Assembly (NCBI GenBank): GCA_949289305.1
Contig: CASENB010000002.1
Span: forward strand, 62,001 to 126,000
Direction of reading: 5' to 3'
Length of the DNA stretch: 64,000 nucleotides
Source of the DNA: an uncultured Spirochaetales bacterium
GTDB taxonomy: Bacteria > Spirochaetota > Spirochaetia > Sphaerochaetales > Sphaerochaetaceae
Part shown: one piece after another, positions 8,829 to 17,212 of the stretch
Numbering within the stretch: the stretch's first letter is position 1
Layout of the letters: every line of letters starts with the position of its first letter
Notes under the pieces: generated by a model
Told to the model about the DNA's origin: nothing
Database searches by the model: none
What the model saw: only the letters and a program-made list of their open reading frames with translations
Program-made: the position numbers and the translations under genes

Positions 8829-8860
8829 ATGTAAATCTTAACAGAAAAGATGGTTGACAA
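8829..8860. promoter_or_regulatory. BirA operator 1, at the birA start
   Basis: ATGTAAATC (8829-8837), 14 bases, then GGTTGACAA (8852-8860). This follows the known BirA operator pattern of TTGTWAACC, about 14-16 bases, GGTTWACAA. The left arm touches the birA start codon and the right arm contains the TTGACA hexamer that may be the bioY -35 box. The arms and spacing are read directly; the function is inferred from the family and from the gene pair. Confidence 0.75.
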
Positions 8861-8873
8861 CTAGATTAATCTT

Positions 8874-8905
8874 TTGTAAACATATACAGAAATTGAGGTT
8901 TACAT
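8874..8905. promoter_or_regulatory. BirA operator 2, at the bioY start
   Basis: TTGTAAACA (8874-8882), 14 bases, then GGTTTACAT (8897-8905). It matches the BirA consensus better than operator 1 and has the same 14-base spacing. It ends at the base before the bioY ATG and covers the GAGG ribosome-binding site (8895-8898), so binding would block transcription of bioY. Confidence 0.8.
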
Positions 8906-9424
8906 ATGAGGAAATTAATAGTACCGCTTTTCACAGCCCTTTTAGCAGTCGGAGCTTATATTAGAATACCGCTGCCTCCCGTTCCAATCACGCTGCAGAC
9001 CATGTTCGCAGCCATTATGGCGTTGACACTGACATGGAAGGAGAATCTTCTTTCGACCCTTCTTTGGATATTTTTAGGTCTTATCGGACTTCCGATTTTC
9101 ACTTCTGGAGGTGGTATTGCGGCCCTTACAGGTCCTACTGCAGGCTACATCTGGACAATCCCCATAGCATTAACAATCTCATCCTTAATAAGGGGAGATA
9201 AAACCAGTAAAGCATTAGATATCATCCTGCTGGTTTTTATAAACCTTGTAATATATGCAGGAGGAACTTTTTACTTGTCGTACAGCAGGGAAATAAGTTT
9301 TCTCGCAGCTCTCTCTATTGGGGTTCTTCCGTTTCTAATCGGAGATGTCATCAAAATGGCAGTAGCGTTTTTAGTATCGCCGAAAATAAGGACAGAACTG
9401 GCAAAAATAAATGAAAATGAATAA
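8906..9424 (+). CDS. bioY: Biotin transporter BioY (ECF S-component)
   Basis: 172-residue membrane protein, typical BioY length. Motifs ALLAVGAYIRIPLPPVPITLQT at the N-terminus (two adjacent segments) and FTSGGGIAALTGPTAGYIWT are family hallmarks lining the biotin site; about six membrane spans are visible. It takes up biotin, with an ECF energising module (not present here) or alone. The start ATG at 8906 follows GAGG by seven bases. Pairing with birA and the operators makes the assignment firm. No biotin biosynthetic gene is nearby, which suggests dependence on uptake. Confidence 0.95.
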   Translation: MRKLIVPLFTALLAVGAYIRIPLPPVPITLQTMFAAIMALTLTWKENLLSTLLWIFLGLIGLPIFTSGGGIAALTGPTAGYIWTIPIALTISSLIRGDKTSKALDIILLVFINLVIYAGGTFYLSYSREISFLAALSIGVLPFLIGDVIKMAVAFLVSPKIRTELAKINENE

Positions 9425-9464
9425 TAGTCTCCCTAAAATCCATATTAATTGATATCATCTAGAC

Positions 9465-10358
9465 ATGACATACAACTGCGAAAAATTTATTGACTCTTAT
9501 ATAGAGGCATTTAATAGAACAAGTAAGAAGGATGAAGAGAAGAGAGGCTTGGCTCTTCCTAAGATGGAAGACATCTCAACCCTTGAAGATGAACTTATGG
9601 CACTCTTTTTTCCTGGACTAAGCGGATCGGAGAGCAAAAGCAAACTCATTTCTGTCGTAACATATCATATGGAAAGCGTCACGAGACTGCTTTATGATTC
9701 TGTGCTTCTGGCTTTAAGCTATGAGGATAAAGGCAACACCCCGATTCGTTCTCTAGAAGACAAGGCGGAAGCAATAATCGATGATCTCGCATCCCATTTC
9801 AAGGACATAAGAAGGCTTTTGAAGCTAGATGCCGAAGCAGGGTTAAAAGGAGATCCTGCAGCAAGAAGCGTGCACGAAGTAATCCTTTCCTATCCTTCAT
9901 TGGAAGCACTTACCGTACACCGCGTCGCACACCATCTATACACATTGAACGTCCCTCTTGTTCCAAGGATGATGAATGAAGTGATGCATAGAAGGACAGG
10001 AATAGACATACATCCGGGAGCAGAAATCGGAGAAAGTTTTTTCATTGACCATGGAACAGGAGTCGTAATCGGAGAGACCACGGTAATCGGAAACAACGTG
10101 AAACTCTACCAGGGAGTAACGCTTGGCGCGCTATCAATTCCTAAAAACGGTTGCGGCCTTCTCTTAAAGGGCGTAAAAAGGCATCCTACTATTAAAGATA
10201 ACGTTACGATATACGCAAACGCCACAATACTTGGAGATGTGACGATCGGAGAAAACAGCACCATAGGATCTTCTGCATGGATAAAGGACGACATTCCGGC
10301 AAACTCAAGGGTAACGATTCCAGATCCTGAGATAAAAATAAAGCAAAGGCTCAAATAA
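9465..10358 (+). CDS. cysE: Serine O-acetyltransferase
   Basis: 297 residues. Acetylates serine to O-acetylserine, the first committed step of cysteine synthesis. An N-terminal helical domain of about 165 residues leads into HRVAHHLYTLNVPLVPRMM. The left-handed beta-helix of hexapeptide repeats follows (GIDIHPGAEIGESFFIDHGTG, in two runs; GVVIGETTVIGNNVKLYQGVTLG; NATILGDVTIGENSTIGSS). The catalytic His lies in FIDHGTG. The long N-terminal region resembles the EpsC-like serine acetyltransferases. No cysK partner is adjacent. Its end overlaps mtaB by 8 bases on the opposite strand. Confidence 0.9.
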   Translation: MTYNCEKFIDSYIEAFNRTSKKDEEKRGLALPKMEDISTLEDELMALFFPGLSGSESKSKLISVVTYHMESVTRLLYDSVLLALSYEDKGNTPIRSLEDKAEAIIDDLASHFKDIRRLLKLDAEAGLKGDPAARSVHEVILSYPSLEALTVHRVAHHLYTLNVPLVPRMMNEVMHRRTGIDIHPGAEIGESFFIDHGTGVVIGETTVIGNNVKLYQGVTLGALSIPKNGCGLLLKGVKRHPTIKDNVTIYANATILGDVTIGENSTIGSSAWIKDDIPANSRVTIPDPEIKIKQRLK

Positions 10359-11634
10359 CCTCTGCCTTAAGCGGATTGATATCTCTAATCAAGCCTTTTA
10401 CAAGACTTCCTTCTTTTAAAGGGCTTTTGGAATCTATTTCGAGTTTCAGATAGTTTCCGCTCGTTCCATAAACTTTCCCACCCTTCTCTTTCTCAACTAT
10501 TATCTCTACAATCTTTCCAAGCTGTCTAGAGATATAGCGGCGAGAGAGTATCATGCTGAGCTTCCTAAGCACTTCGGCCCTCTCATCCCTCACCCTCTCT
10601 TCGACTCTATCTTTTGCGCCGTAAAGCGCCGTCTGTTCTCTTACCGAATACGGAAATACGTGAAGGGCTGCAAATTCATTTCTGGAAAGAAAATCATAAG
10701 TCATCTTAAAATCCTCATCGCTTTCACTCGGCAGTCCCGCTATGATATCGCAAGCTATGAAAGGATCGTCCTTAAGCTCCCTCAGCCTTTTAATTATATA
10801 TTCGACGTGTTCGATACTGTACTTCCTGTTAACCCTTTTAAGCACCTTATTGCTCGCACTTTGAATCGGAAGATGGAAATGAGGGAAAATTCTTACATCT
10901 GAAAACGTATTCAGAAGCCTGTCATCGATGTGGTCGGCTTCTAAAGAAGAAAACCTTATTCTAATATCAGGGCCAAGAACTTTCAACAATTCCTCTGTAA
11001 GCTCTCCAAGCCCTCCGCCCTCATGATTGTACATAGTAAGGTTCACGCCTGTAAGCATTATCTCATGAAAGCCTTTCTCTTCAAGAGCCTTAGCTCTGTC
11101 AAGCACGTCTTTAACAGGAAGAGAGACGGACGCGCCTCGTGCTATGCTTGTTCTGCAATATGCGCACGAGTTGTCGCATCCATCCTGTATCTTTAAGTAA
11201 GCCCTGCTATGAAAAGAGAAAGAGGATGCGTCAAATATGAAAGGATCCGCAGTATTTGATTTAAAAGATGAAATAGCCTCATTTAAATCCATATATGATA
11301 AAAGCGCTGTCTTAAGATATTCTGCAAGCTTTAAAAGCCCCGCCTTTTCCTTAAGACCATATATGTGGATATTGTCTCCAAGAGCTTCAAGCTCGGATCT
11401 GTCAAGCTCCGCATAACAGCCAGTAACGATTACGGCTTTCGCGCTTTTATTAAATATTCTTATCATGCGCCTTGCCTTCTGTTCTGCCTTGCTTGTAACT
11501 GTGCAGGTATTCACAATAACAATATCTGCGCTCTCATCGCCTTTTTCAAATCCAGCCTTTACAAAAGAGTCCATTATCGCTTCGCTTTCGCACTGGTTCA
11601 AACGACAGCCAAGGGTATAAACATATGCTCTCAC
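10351..11634 (-). CDS. mtaB: tRNA (t6A37) C2-methylthiotransferase MtaB
   Basis: 427-residue radical-SAM enzyme that converts t6A37 to ms2t6A in tRNAs reading ANN codons. The N-terminal methylthiotransferase domain provides cluster ligands Cys10, Cys44 and Cys73 (TLGCRLNQCES, NTCTVTSKA, VTGCYAE). The radical-SAM triad CxxxCxxC is at Cys153, Cys157 and Cys160 (GCDNSCAYC), and a C-terminal TRAM domain follows. The YTLGCRLNQ start distinguishes MtaB from MiaB. Its start overlaps the prephenate dehydrogenase-like gene by four bases. Confidence 0.93.
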   Translation of the reverse strand: MRAYVYTLGCRLNQCESEAIMDSFVKAGFEKGDESADIVIVNTCTVTSKAEQKARRMIRIFNKSAKAVIVTGCYAELDRSELEALGDNIHIYGLKEKAGLLKLAEYLKTALLSYMDLNEAISSFKSNTADPFIFDASSFSFHSRAYLKIQDGCDNSCAYCRTSIARGASVSLPVKDVLDRAKALEEKGFHEIMLTGVNLTMYNHEGGGLGELTEELLKVLGPDIRIRFSSLEADHIDDRLLNTFSDVRIFPHFHLPIQSASNKVLKRVNRKYSIEHVEYIIKRLRELKDDPFIACDIIAGLPSESDEDFKMTYDFLSRNEFAALHVFPYSVREQTALYGAKDRVEERVRDERAEVLRKLSMILSRRYISRQLGKIVEIIVEKEKGGKVYGTSGNYLKLEIDSKSPLKEGSLVKGLIRDINPLKAEVI

Positions 11635-12368
11635 CTGTTGTCCTCCTCTTTTGCAAGACGGTTTAAGATCTTTTCAATTGCAACCTGGAGCGTCAGCCTC
11701 ATTTCCTTGGCATATGGATTATAACGCTGGAGATCGTAAAAGAGCTGCAAAGGGTCGTTACAAGTCTGATCTACGATATTCATCAAACTTTTATAACCCG
11801 ATGTTGCAATCTCCGTAGGCTTAAGCCCCATTTCATTCAAAACCCTTCCTACGAAGTGGGTAACTCCCTGGCTGTATGCAGCTTCTGCATCGTGGTCTCT
11901 TGCGCTCATTTCAAGCACTTTCAGCCCGATATGCTCAAAATATGATTTTATAAACTCGTAGCGTTCATCCTTCTTGCTTATCTCGCACATTACGAGAGGA
12001 AGTCCTTTTACGCCATTTCTTCCGCTGTCAGGTCCGAACATAGGGTGAGTTGCAATCTTATATATATGAGAAGGAAGGTATTCTTCCATCCATTTTGAAG
12101 GATACATCTTTACAGAACATGTATCCAAAACGACAGTGTTCCTTCCGATTTTCCCTGCAACTCTCTTCAAAACTTCTTCAAAAGCCGAAATAGAGACGCA
12201 GAAGAAAAGATAGTCGGCATTCAGAACCTCATCCTCACCGGCCTTTTCAACACCTTCAGGCAAAGTATGCTCATTTCTTGAATATGCTATAACCCTCTCC
12301 CCTCCGCTTTTTAAAACGGAAGAGAAGAACGAACCGAAACGCCCAAGTCCATATACACCTATTGTCAT
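11631..12368 (-). CDS. Prephenate/arogenate dehydrogenase-like oxidoreductase
   Basis: 245 residues with an N-terminal NAD(P)-binding Rossmann fold (IGVYGLGRFGSFF) and the TyrA-type sequence THPMFGPDSG. That motif belongs to prephenate and arogenate dehydrogenases of tyrosine synthesis. The helical C-terminal domain is short and there is no chorismate mutase or ACT domain, so this is the minimal form. It overlaps mtaB (ATGA-type coupling). No other aromatic-pathway gene is in the window, so the exact substrate is uncertain. Confidence 0.8.
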   Translation of the reverse strand: MTIGVYGLGRFGSFFSSVLKSGGERVIAYSRNEHTLPEGVEKAGEDEVLNADYLFFCVSISAFEEVLKRVAGKIGRNTVVLDTCSVKMYPSKWMEEYLPSHIYKIATHPMFGPDSGRNGVKGLPLVMCEISKKDERYEFIKSYFEHIGLKVLEMSARDHDAEAAYSQGVTHFVGRVLNEMGLKPTEIATSGYKSLMNIVDQTCNDPLQLFYDLQRYNPYAKEMRLTLQVAIEKILNRLAKEEDNR

Positions 12369-12431
12369 GAGAGCAATTAAACTATTTCAGCAAAAAGTTA
12401 TCAAGAGATATCTAAAAATTTCCCTTTCACC

Positions 12432-12460
12432 TTTAAAAATAAGACAAACGGTAATATAAT
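12432..12460 (+). promoter_or_regulatory. Possible pta promoter
   Basis: A perfect TATAAT -10 hexamer lies at 12455-12460, with a weak -35 (TTTAAA, 12432-12437) 17 bases upstream. The pta ATG is at 12509 behind AAGGAG, leaving a leader of about 40 bases. Confidence 0.45.
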
Positions 12461-12508
12461 AAGATTATCATTTTTAAAACATTATTTCATTTTTAAGGAG
12501 AGAAAGAT

Positions 12509-13513
12509 ATGAGCCAGTTCAGCGATAAGATGAAAGCTCTTGCAAAACAAGCTGCAAAAACGTTGGTTCTTGCCGAAGGACTTGAAGAGAGGACCGTTAG
12601 AGCAGCTAGGATAATCATGGATGAAGGAATTGCTAAAGAGGTCATTCTAGTCGGAAAAGATGAGGAAGTAAGAAAGAACGCAGAATCTCTTGGAGTTTCT
12701 TTAGACGGAATTACTATTTCAGACCCGACGACAAGCCCGTTAAAAGCAGAGTTCGCCAAAGAGTACTACGAGCTCAGAAAGCATAAGGGAATGACAGAGG
12801 AACAAGCTAATGCCGATATTGTGAACATGCTTCGCTGGGGAGCTATGCTAGTTCACTTAGGATATGCCGATGCAATGGTTGCCGGAGCATTAAGCACGAC
12901 AGCAGACGTTCTAAGGGCGGCATTCAACATCATCAAGTGCAAACCTGGAATCAAGAGCGCATCTTCCTGCTTTGTTATGGCAACGGATAAGAAGGAGTAC
13001 GGCGCTGACGGATCGTTCATCTTTGCAGACTGTGCGACAATTCCAAATCCGACAAGCGAACAGCTTGCTGAAATCGCAGAAGCAAGTGCGGAAAGCTGCA
13101 GAACATTCCTCGAGACAGAACCTGTTGTGGCTCTTCTATCATATTCTACAAAGGGAAGCGCAAAGGGCGATTTAGTCGACAAGGTCGTGAAGGCTGCAGA
13201 ACTAGTCAAGGCAAAATGCCCAGATCTTAAGGTAGACGGAGAACTTCAGGCAGATGCTGCAATGGTTGAAAAGGTTGCAAAACAGAAGGCGCCGGGATCA
13301 AATGTTGCAGGAAAGGCAAACGTATTAGTATTTCCTGATCTTCAGGCTGGAAACATCGGCTACAAGCTTGTTCAGCGCTTAGCTGGAGCAGAGGCTTACG
13401 GACCAATTCTCCAAGGCTTTGCAAAACCAATTTCAGATCTAAGCAGAGGATGCAGCGTTGACGACATCGTCGTAACGGCGTCAATTACGCTAGCACAGGC
13501 TTCAAAGCTCTGA
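12509..13513 (+). CDS. pta: Phosphate acetyltransferase
   Basis: 334 residues, the short Pta form without the N-terminal regulatory domain. It interconverts acetyl-CoA and acetyl phosphate; with acetate kinase it yields ATP in fermentation. Characteristic sequences: [14 protein letters not shown] near the start, [17 protein letters not shown], and [21 protein letters not shown] (two runs) followed by GYKLVQRL. It has a strong AAGGAG site. ackA is not adjacent. The 3' end overlaps rsmA by 12 bases on the other strand. Confidence 0.95.
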   Translation: MSQFSDKMKALAKQAAKTLVLAEGLEERTVRAARIIMDEGIAKEVILVGKDEEVRKNAESLGVSLDGITISDPTTSPLKAEFAKEYYELRKHKGMTEEQANADIVNMLRWGAMLVHLGYADAMVAGALSTTADVLRAAFNIIKCKPGIKSASSCFVMATDKKEYGADGSFIFADCATIPNPTSEQLAEIAEASAESCRTFLETEPVVALLSYSTKGSAKGDLVDKVVKAAELVKAKCPDLKVDGELQADAAMVEKVAKQKAPGSNVAGKANVLVFPDLQAGNIGYKLVQRLAGAEAYGPILQGFAKPISDLSRGCSVDDIVVTASITLAQASKL

Positions 13514-14344
13514 TTTAACTCTTAAGAGGCGGATGATATCTACTAGGCTTAGATTCTCCGCCCTTTCTTTTTCACTTAACCCAGCCTTCTTTAATAAAAG
13601 ATCAATCTCAGAAGGGCTGTAAAGCGCTTTCAGATTGTTCTTTATAGTCTTTCTTCTCTGTGAAAAAAGTGCTCTAAGCAGGACAAAGAAAGACTCTCTT
13701 TCCCCATCTTCCACCTCTTTATTATCTTTTTTAGTCATTACCACTACGGCTGAATCCACATTAGGCTGAGGATAAAAAACGGTACGAGGAATTGTAAATG
13801 CGATTTTAATATCGTAATCAAGCTGACATAGGATTGAGAAAGAAGAATAGTCATCGCTCTTCTCTTTCGCCGCCATCCTCTGACAGACTTCCTTTTGTAG
13901 AGTGAACACCATTCTATCTGGAAGGAAGTTCTTCTCAATTATATTTGCAATAATTACAGATCCTACGTTATATGGAAGGTTTCCTACTATCAGATTTGGA
14001 ATCTCTTTTTCAACAAACAGAGTCTTTAAAGCATCCCCTTCTATAAGAGTGAAATTCTCTTCATCCTTAAACGCCTCTTCTCTTAATATGCGGGCGAAGC
14101 CATGATCGATCTCAAAAGCCTTGAGTTTCGCACCTCGCTCTAACATCAGCGATGTGATCGCGCCAAGGCCAGGACCTATTTCAAAGACGCTCTTATTGCC
14201 TATATCTCCCATAAAAGAGACGATCTTCTCCCTGATGGGAAGAGAGAGAAGGAAGTTCTGTCCGAACTTCTTGCTCATTGCAAGCTCATTCTCATTTAAT
14301 ATGTTCTCTAAGTCTTTCGCTTTCTCGTAATTAATATTCCACAC
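13502..14344 (-). CDS. rsmA: 16S rRNA dimethyladenosine transferase RsmA (KsgA)
   Basis: 280 residues. Dimethylates A1518 and A1519 of 16S rRNA late in 30S assembly. The SAM-binding run [15 protein letters not shown], the acidic AFEIDHGFA and the catalytic NLPYNVGS motif are all present, with KKFGQNFL near the N-terminus. I keep the start at 14344 because the region before KKFGQNFL matches the helical extension common in this family. It overlaps the comEC-like gene by 37 bases. Confidence 0.95.
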   Translation of the reverse strand: MWNINYEKAKDLENILNENELAMSKKFGQNFLLSLPIREKIVSFMGDIGNKSVFEIGPGLGAITSLMLERGAKLKAFEIDHGFARILREEAFKDEENFTLIEGDALKTLFVEKEIPNLIVGNLPYNVGSVIIANIIEKNFLPDRMVFTLQKEVCQRMAAKEKSDDYSSFSILCQLDYDIKIAFTIPRTVFYPQPNVDSAVVVMTKKDNKEVEDGERESFFVLLRALFSQRRKTIKNNLKALYSPSEIDLLLKKAGLSEKERAENLSLVDIIRLLRVKSEL

Positions 14345-15642
14345 GATTTAAGCATATTAGTTATCCACTTTGATTGCAACAGAGAAAGAATAACGACAAG
14401 AGAGAGCAAGAGATAATAAGCCTTAGCAGTCTGCAAGATGGATATGCTGCTCAGGCTTAATGTTTTTAACAGGATGGAATACAGGAAAAAGAATATCTTT
14501 GGGAAAAATGGGAAGATGAGGTATATCAAAAGGCACCCCATGAAAACCGTAACGATGAAATTTACAATCGGCGAATAGATTATACCTTCAAGAGTGTAAG
14601 ATTCGAAAAGATAAAACGAGTAAGGAATTGTAAAAGAGAGGCAGCAAAGTGAAGAGATTACTGCTGAGAATCTTACTCTAAACATCCTGTAAAGAAGGTT
14701 TTCAAACCTCTCCTGCAAAAGGATCATTGCGGAAAACGAAAGGTACGAGAAAACAGATCCTGCCCTGAGAAGACTCAAAGGGGATAATGCCTGATGAAGC
14801 AAGAATGTTAGAAAAAGCCTTTCATCCGCACTTGAGTCTTTAACAAACAGTGTAAGCAGACGGAAGATCAAAGCCCTCAGAAGGGATGGCCGGAATCCAG
14901 AGAGAAAAGTAAAGATGAAAAGAGGAATTATCGTAATCTTTTCTGCTTTTCTTCTCTCCATAAAAAGAGAAAGAAAAGATGAGAAGTATAAAGAGATAAC
15001 GCTTAAATGCATACCAGAAAGGGCAAAGACATGGCTTACCCCCTTCTCTCTTGCAAGGGTGTTTATTTCATAATCGCCATCGTCGCTAAGCGCTAACAGA
15101 AGCATTAAAGATAGCGTCCTCTCATCTTCTGACAAATCTTTGAGCCGATCTCTTAATGTCTCTTCAGCCTTAAGTCTTAGATTTTTAAAAGGACTTTCGC
15201 TTTTAAGAGAAACGCTATCGGATAAGAAAAAGCCGTCTTCATTAAATGTTCCAAAAGCTTCAATATAATCTCCTTTTCTGATTAAGTTTCTTTTTCCATA
15301 TATGTATGCATCCCCCTTTGAAGAAGAGTAAGCAGACCATCCGTCATAAGCATATTTAAGCGTTGCAGGAAAACCGTACATCCCCCTGCTCTTTACAGCT
15401 CCGTCTTCTAAAGCAACAGCTCCAATAACGCTTACATCCCCTATGCAGATAGAAGTTGAGAATGCTGTCTTATCGAGGACGGAAGAAAAAGATAAGATGA
15501 TAGAAACAGTAATTAAAAAATATAAAATACCATTTTTTAAGAACAGAAAAACAAATGGGAAAAGCAGACTTAAAGGAGAGCCGACAAATGACGGAAAAAA
15601 CAGCGCAACATAATAAAAAAGACAAAGAGTAAAAGAAACCAT
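14308..15642 (-). CDS. ComEC/Rec2-type membrane protein, short form
   Basis: 444 residues, mostly membrane spans. The competence channel domain is recognisable from GVSHVFALSGMHLSVISLY and SGFRPSLLRAL, preceded by a small OB-like region (GDYIEAFGTF). Full ComEC proteins are about 700-800 residues with a C-terminal metallo-beta-lactamase-like nuclease domain, which is absent here. It would form a DNA uptake channel across the inner membrane, but whether this form transports DNA is unknown. The overlap with rsmA suggests co-transcription. Confidence 0.8.
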   Translation of the reverse strand: MVSFTLCLFYYVALFFPSFVGSPLSLLFPFVFLFLKNGILYFLITVSIILSFSSVLDKTAFSTSICIGDVSVIGAVALEDGAVKSRGMYGFPATLKYAYDGWSAYSSSKGDAYIYGKRNLIRKGDYIEAFGTFNEDGFFLSDSVSLKSESPFKNLRLKAEETLRDRLKDLSEDERTLSLMLLLALSDDGDYEINTLAREKGVSHVFALSGMHLSVISLYFSSFLSLFMERRKAEKITIIPLFIFTFLSGFRPSLLRALIFRLLTLFVKDSSADERLFLTFLLHQALSPLSLLRAGSVFSYLSFSAMILLQERFENLLYRMFRVRFSAVISSLCCLSFTIPYSFYLFESYTLEGIIYSPIVNFIVTVFMGCLLIYLIFPFFPKIFFFLYSILLKTLSLSSISILQTAKAYYLLLSLVVILSLLQSKWITNMLKSCGILITRKRKT

Positions 15643-15697
15643 AAACCATCCTCTTTATCTTTAATGCAAAAAAGTCTCATTTTGTTAAAAATTAAAT

Positions 15698-15776
15698 TGC
15701 GTATTATGTAATATTTAGCACTTTACAAGTATGCGTATTATGTAAGTTTCAATAATTTCTGATATTGCGTATTATG
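15698..15776 (+). repeat. Three 11-bp direct repeats phased at exactly 34 bp upstream of an AAA ATPase gene
   Basis: TGCGTATTATG occurs at 15698-15708, 15732-15742 and 15766-15776. The period is exactly 34 bp, and one further period reaches base 15800, the A of the ATPase start codon. Sequence between copies is AT-rich and not conserved. This looks like a phased binding array or a repeat-derived promoter. Confidence 0.8.
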
Positions 15777-15799
15777 GCAAATCATTATATTATATATAT

Positions 15800-17158
15800 A
15801 TGATCTTCAAGCGAAAAATATATGATAAATTATTAGAATGGAAAGCAAGAGGCGGAGAAACAGCCCTCATGATAGAAGGTGCAAGGCGTGTAGGAAAATC
15901 TACGATTGCAGAGACTTTTGCCAAAAATGAATATAAATCATACATACTCATAGATTTTTCAAATGTCTCGAATGGTGTCAAAGATGCATTTAAAGAAAAC
16001 CTTCACAACCTTAATGAATTCTTTCAGATAATCTCTGCTACTTATCTTACTCAACTTTATGAGAGAAATACTCTTTTTATTTTCGATGAAGTACAATTAT
16101 TTCCCATCGCTAGACAAGCAATAAAGACATTAGTTAAGGACAGACGTTTTGATTACATAGAAACAGGAAGTCTTCTTAGCTTGAAGAAAAATGTGGATAA
16201 CATACTGCTTCCATCTGAGGAAGAGTGTGTTTATATGTATCCTATGGATTTTGAAGAGTTTGCATTAGCATTGGGGAAAGAACAATTAATCAACTACATA
16301 AAAATTTGCTACGAAAACAAAACTGCTCTTAAAGACAATCTTCATAAGGATGCAATGCGACTCTTTAGAGAATATCTGATTGTAGGAGGGATGCCTCAGG
16401 TTGTCTCTGAGTATATCGAAAATGAGATTCATGATTTTACAAAAGCAGAAAGAGCCAAAAAGCTAATTTTAAATTTGTATAGAAACGACATTATGAAGAT
16501 TGATGAACAATATAGATCCAGGGTAATGGCTATTTTTGATAATATCCCTGCTTTTTTAAGCAGGCATGAGAGAAGAATAATTTATTCAGAAATTCAACCA
16601 AACACTAAATTTGAAAACTACGAAGATACGTTCTTCTGGCTCAATAGCTCAATGACTGTTAATCTTGCATTCAACACTAGAGATCCGGAAATCGGCTTGT
16701 CTTTAAATGAAGATCGTACATTAGTAAAGTGTTATATGGGAGATACAGGACTTCTTCTCAGTCATACATTCTCCGATAACGACACTGTCGATCCGAATCT
16801 CTACAAAGAACTATATCTAGGGAAACTATCTGTAAACGAAGGAATGTTCTTTGAAAATGTAATTGCACAAACGCTCAGAGCATCAGGTCATAAACTATAT
16901 TTCTATACGCATTATGATCAGAAGGCAAAAAGAAATGATATGGAAATTGATTTCGTTATTTCTAGAGGTGGAAAGATAAAAAATAAAATATATCCGATAG
17001 AAGTTAAAAGTTCGGATAATTATTCATACCCTTCCCTTTCTAAATTCAAAGAAAAATATAATAAAAGGATTGGAAATGCATACGTAATTCACACAAAGCA
17101 ATATAGTGAAAAAGATGGAATAATATTTCTTCCATGCTATATGGCATTCCTGATCTAA
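15800..17158 (+). CDS. AAA ATPase with DUF4143 domain
   Basis: 452 residues. The N-terminal AAA_14 ATPase has Walker A GARRVGKST (about residues 28-36) and Walker B TLFIFDEVQLF. The C-terminal DUF4143 region ends in a PD-(D/E)XK-like stretch (EIDFVISRGG, then YPIEVKSSDNYSYPSL). These proteins are abundant, often multi-copy, in gut anaerobes and spirochaetes; their role is not settled, though links to mobile or defence functions have been proposed. The gene stands alone, starts right after the 34-bp repeat array, has no evident Shine-Dalgarno, and ends at a strong terminator. Confidence 0.85.
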   Translation: MIFKRKIYDKLLEWKARGGETALMIEGARRVGKSTIAETFAKNEYKSYILIDFSNVSNGVKDAFKENLHNLNEFFQIISATYLTQLYERNTLFIFDEVQLFPIARQAIKTLVKDRRFDYIETGSLLSLKKNVDNILLPSEEECVYMYPMDFEEFALALGKEQLINYIKICYENKTALKDNLHKDAMRLFREYLIVGGMPQVVSEYIENEIHDFTKAERAKKLILNLYRNDIMKIDEQYRSRVMAIFDNIPAFLSRHERRIIYSEIQPNTKFENYEDTFFWLNSSMTVNLAFNTRDPEIGLSLNEDRTLVKCYMGDTGLLLSHTFSDNDTVDPNLYKELYLGKLSVNEGMFFENVIAQTLRASGHKLYFYTHYDQKAKRNDMEIDFVISRGGKIKNKIYPIEVKSSDNYSYPSLSKFKEKYNKRIGNAYVIHTKQYSEKDGIIFLPCYMAFLI

Positions 17159-17180
17159 AAGTTTTTGTCCTATTATTTAA

Positions 17181-17212
17181 TTAGCCTCGGATTTCTCCGA
17201 GGCTATCTATTT
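17181..17212. terminator. Bidirectional terminator between AAA ATPase gene and phosphohexomutase
   Basis: Perfect 9-bp stem AGCCTCGGA (17183-17191) / TCCGAGGCT (17196-17204) with a four-base loop, T-rich on the plus side and A/T-rich on the other. It lies between convergent genes. Confidence 0.85.

Noticed and set aside
15698..15800. The 34-bp phased repeats as a small CRISPR array
   Set aside because: Only 11 bases are conserved per unit, the remainder being AT-rich filler, there are just three copies, and no cas gene is near. It directly precedes a start codon, which suits a promoter element.
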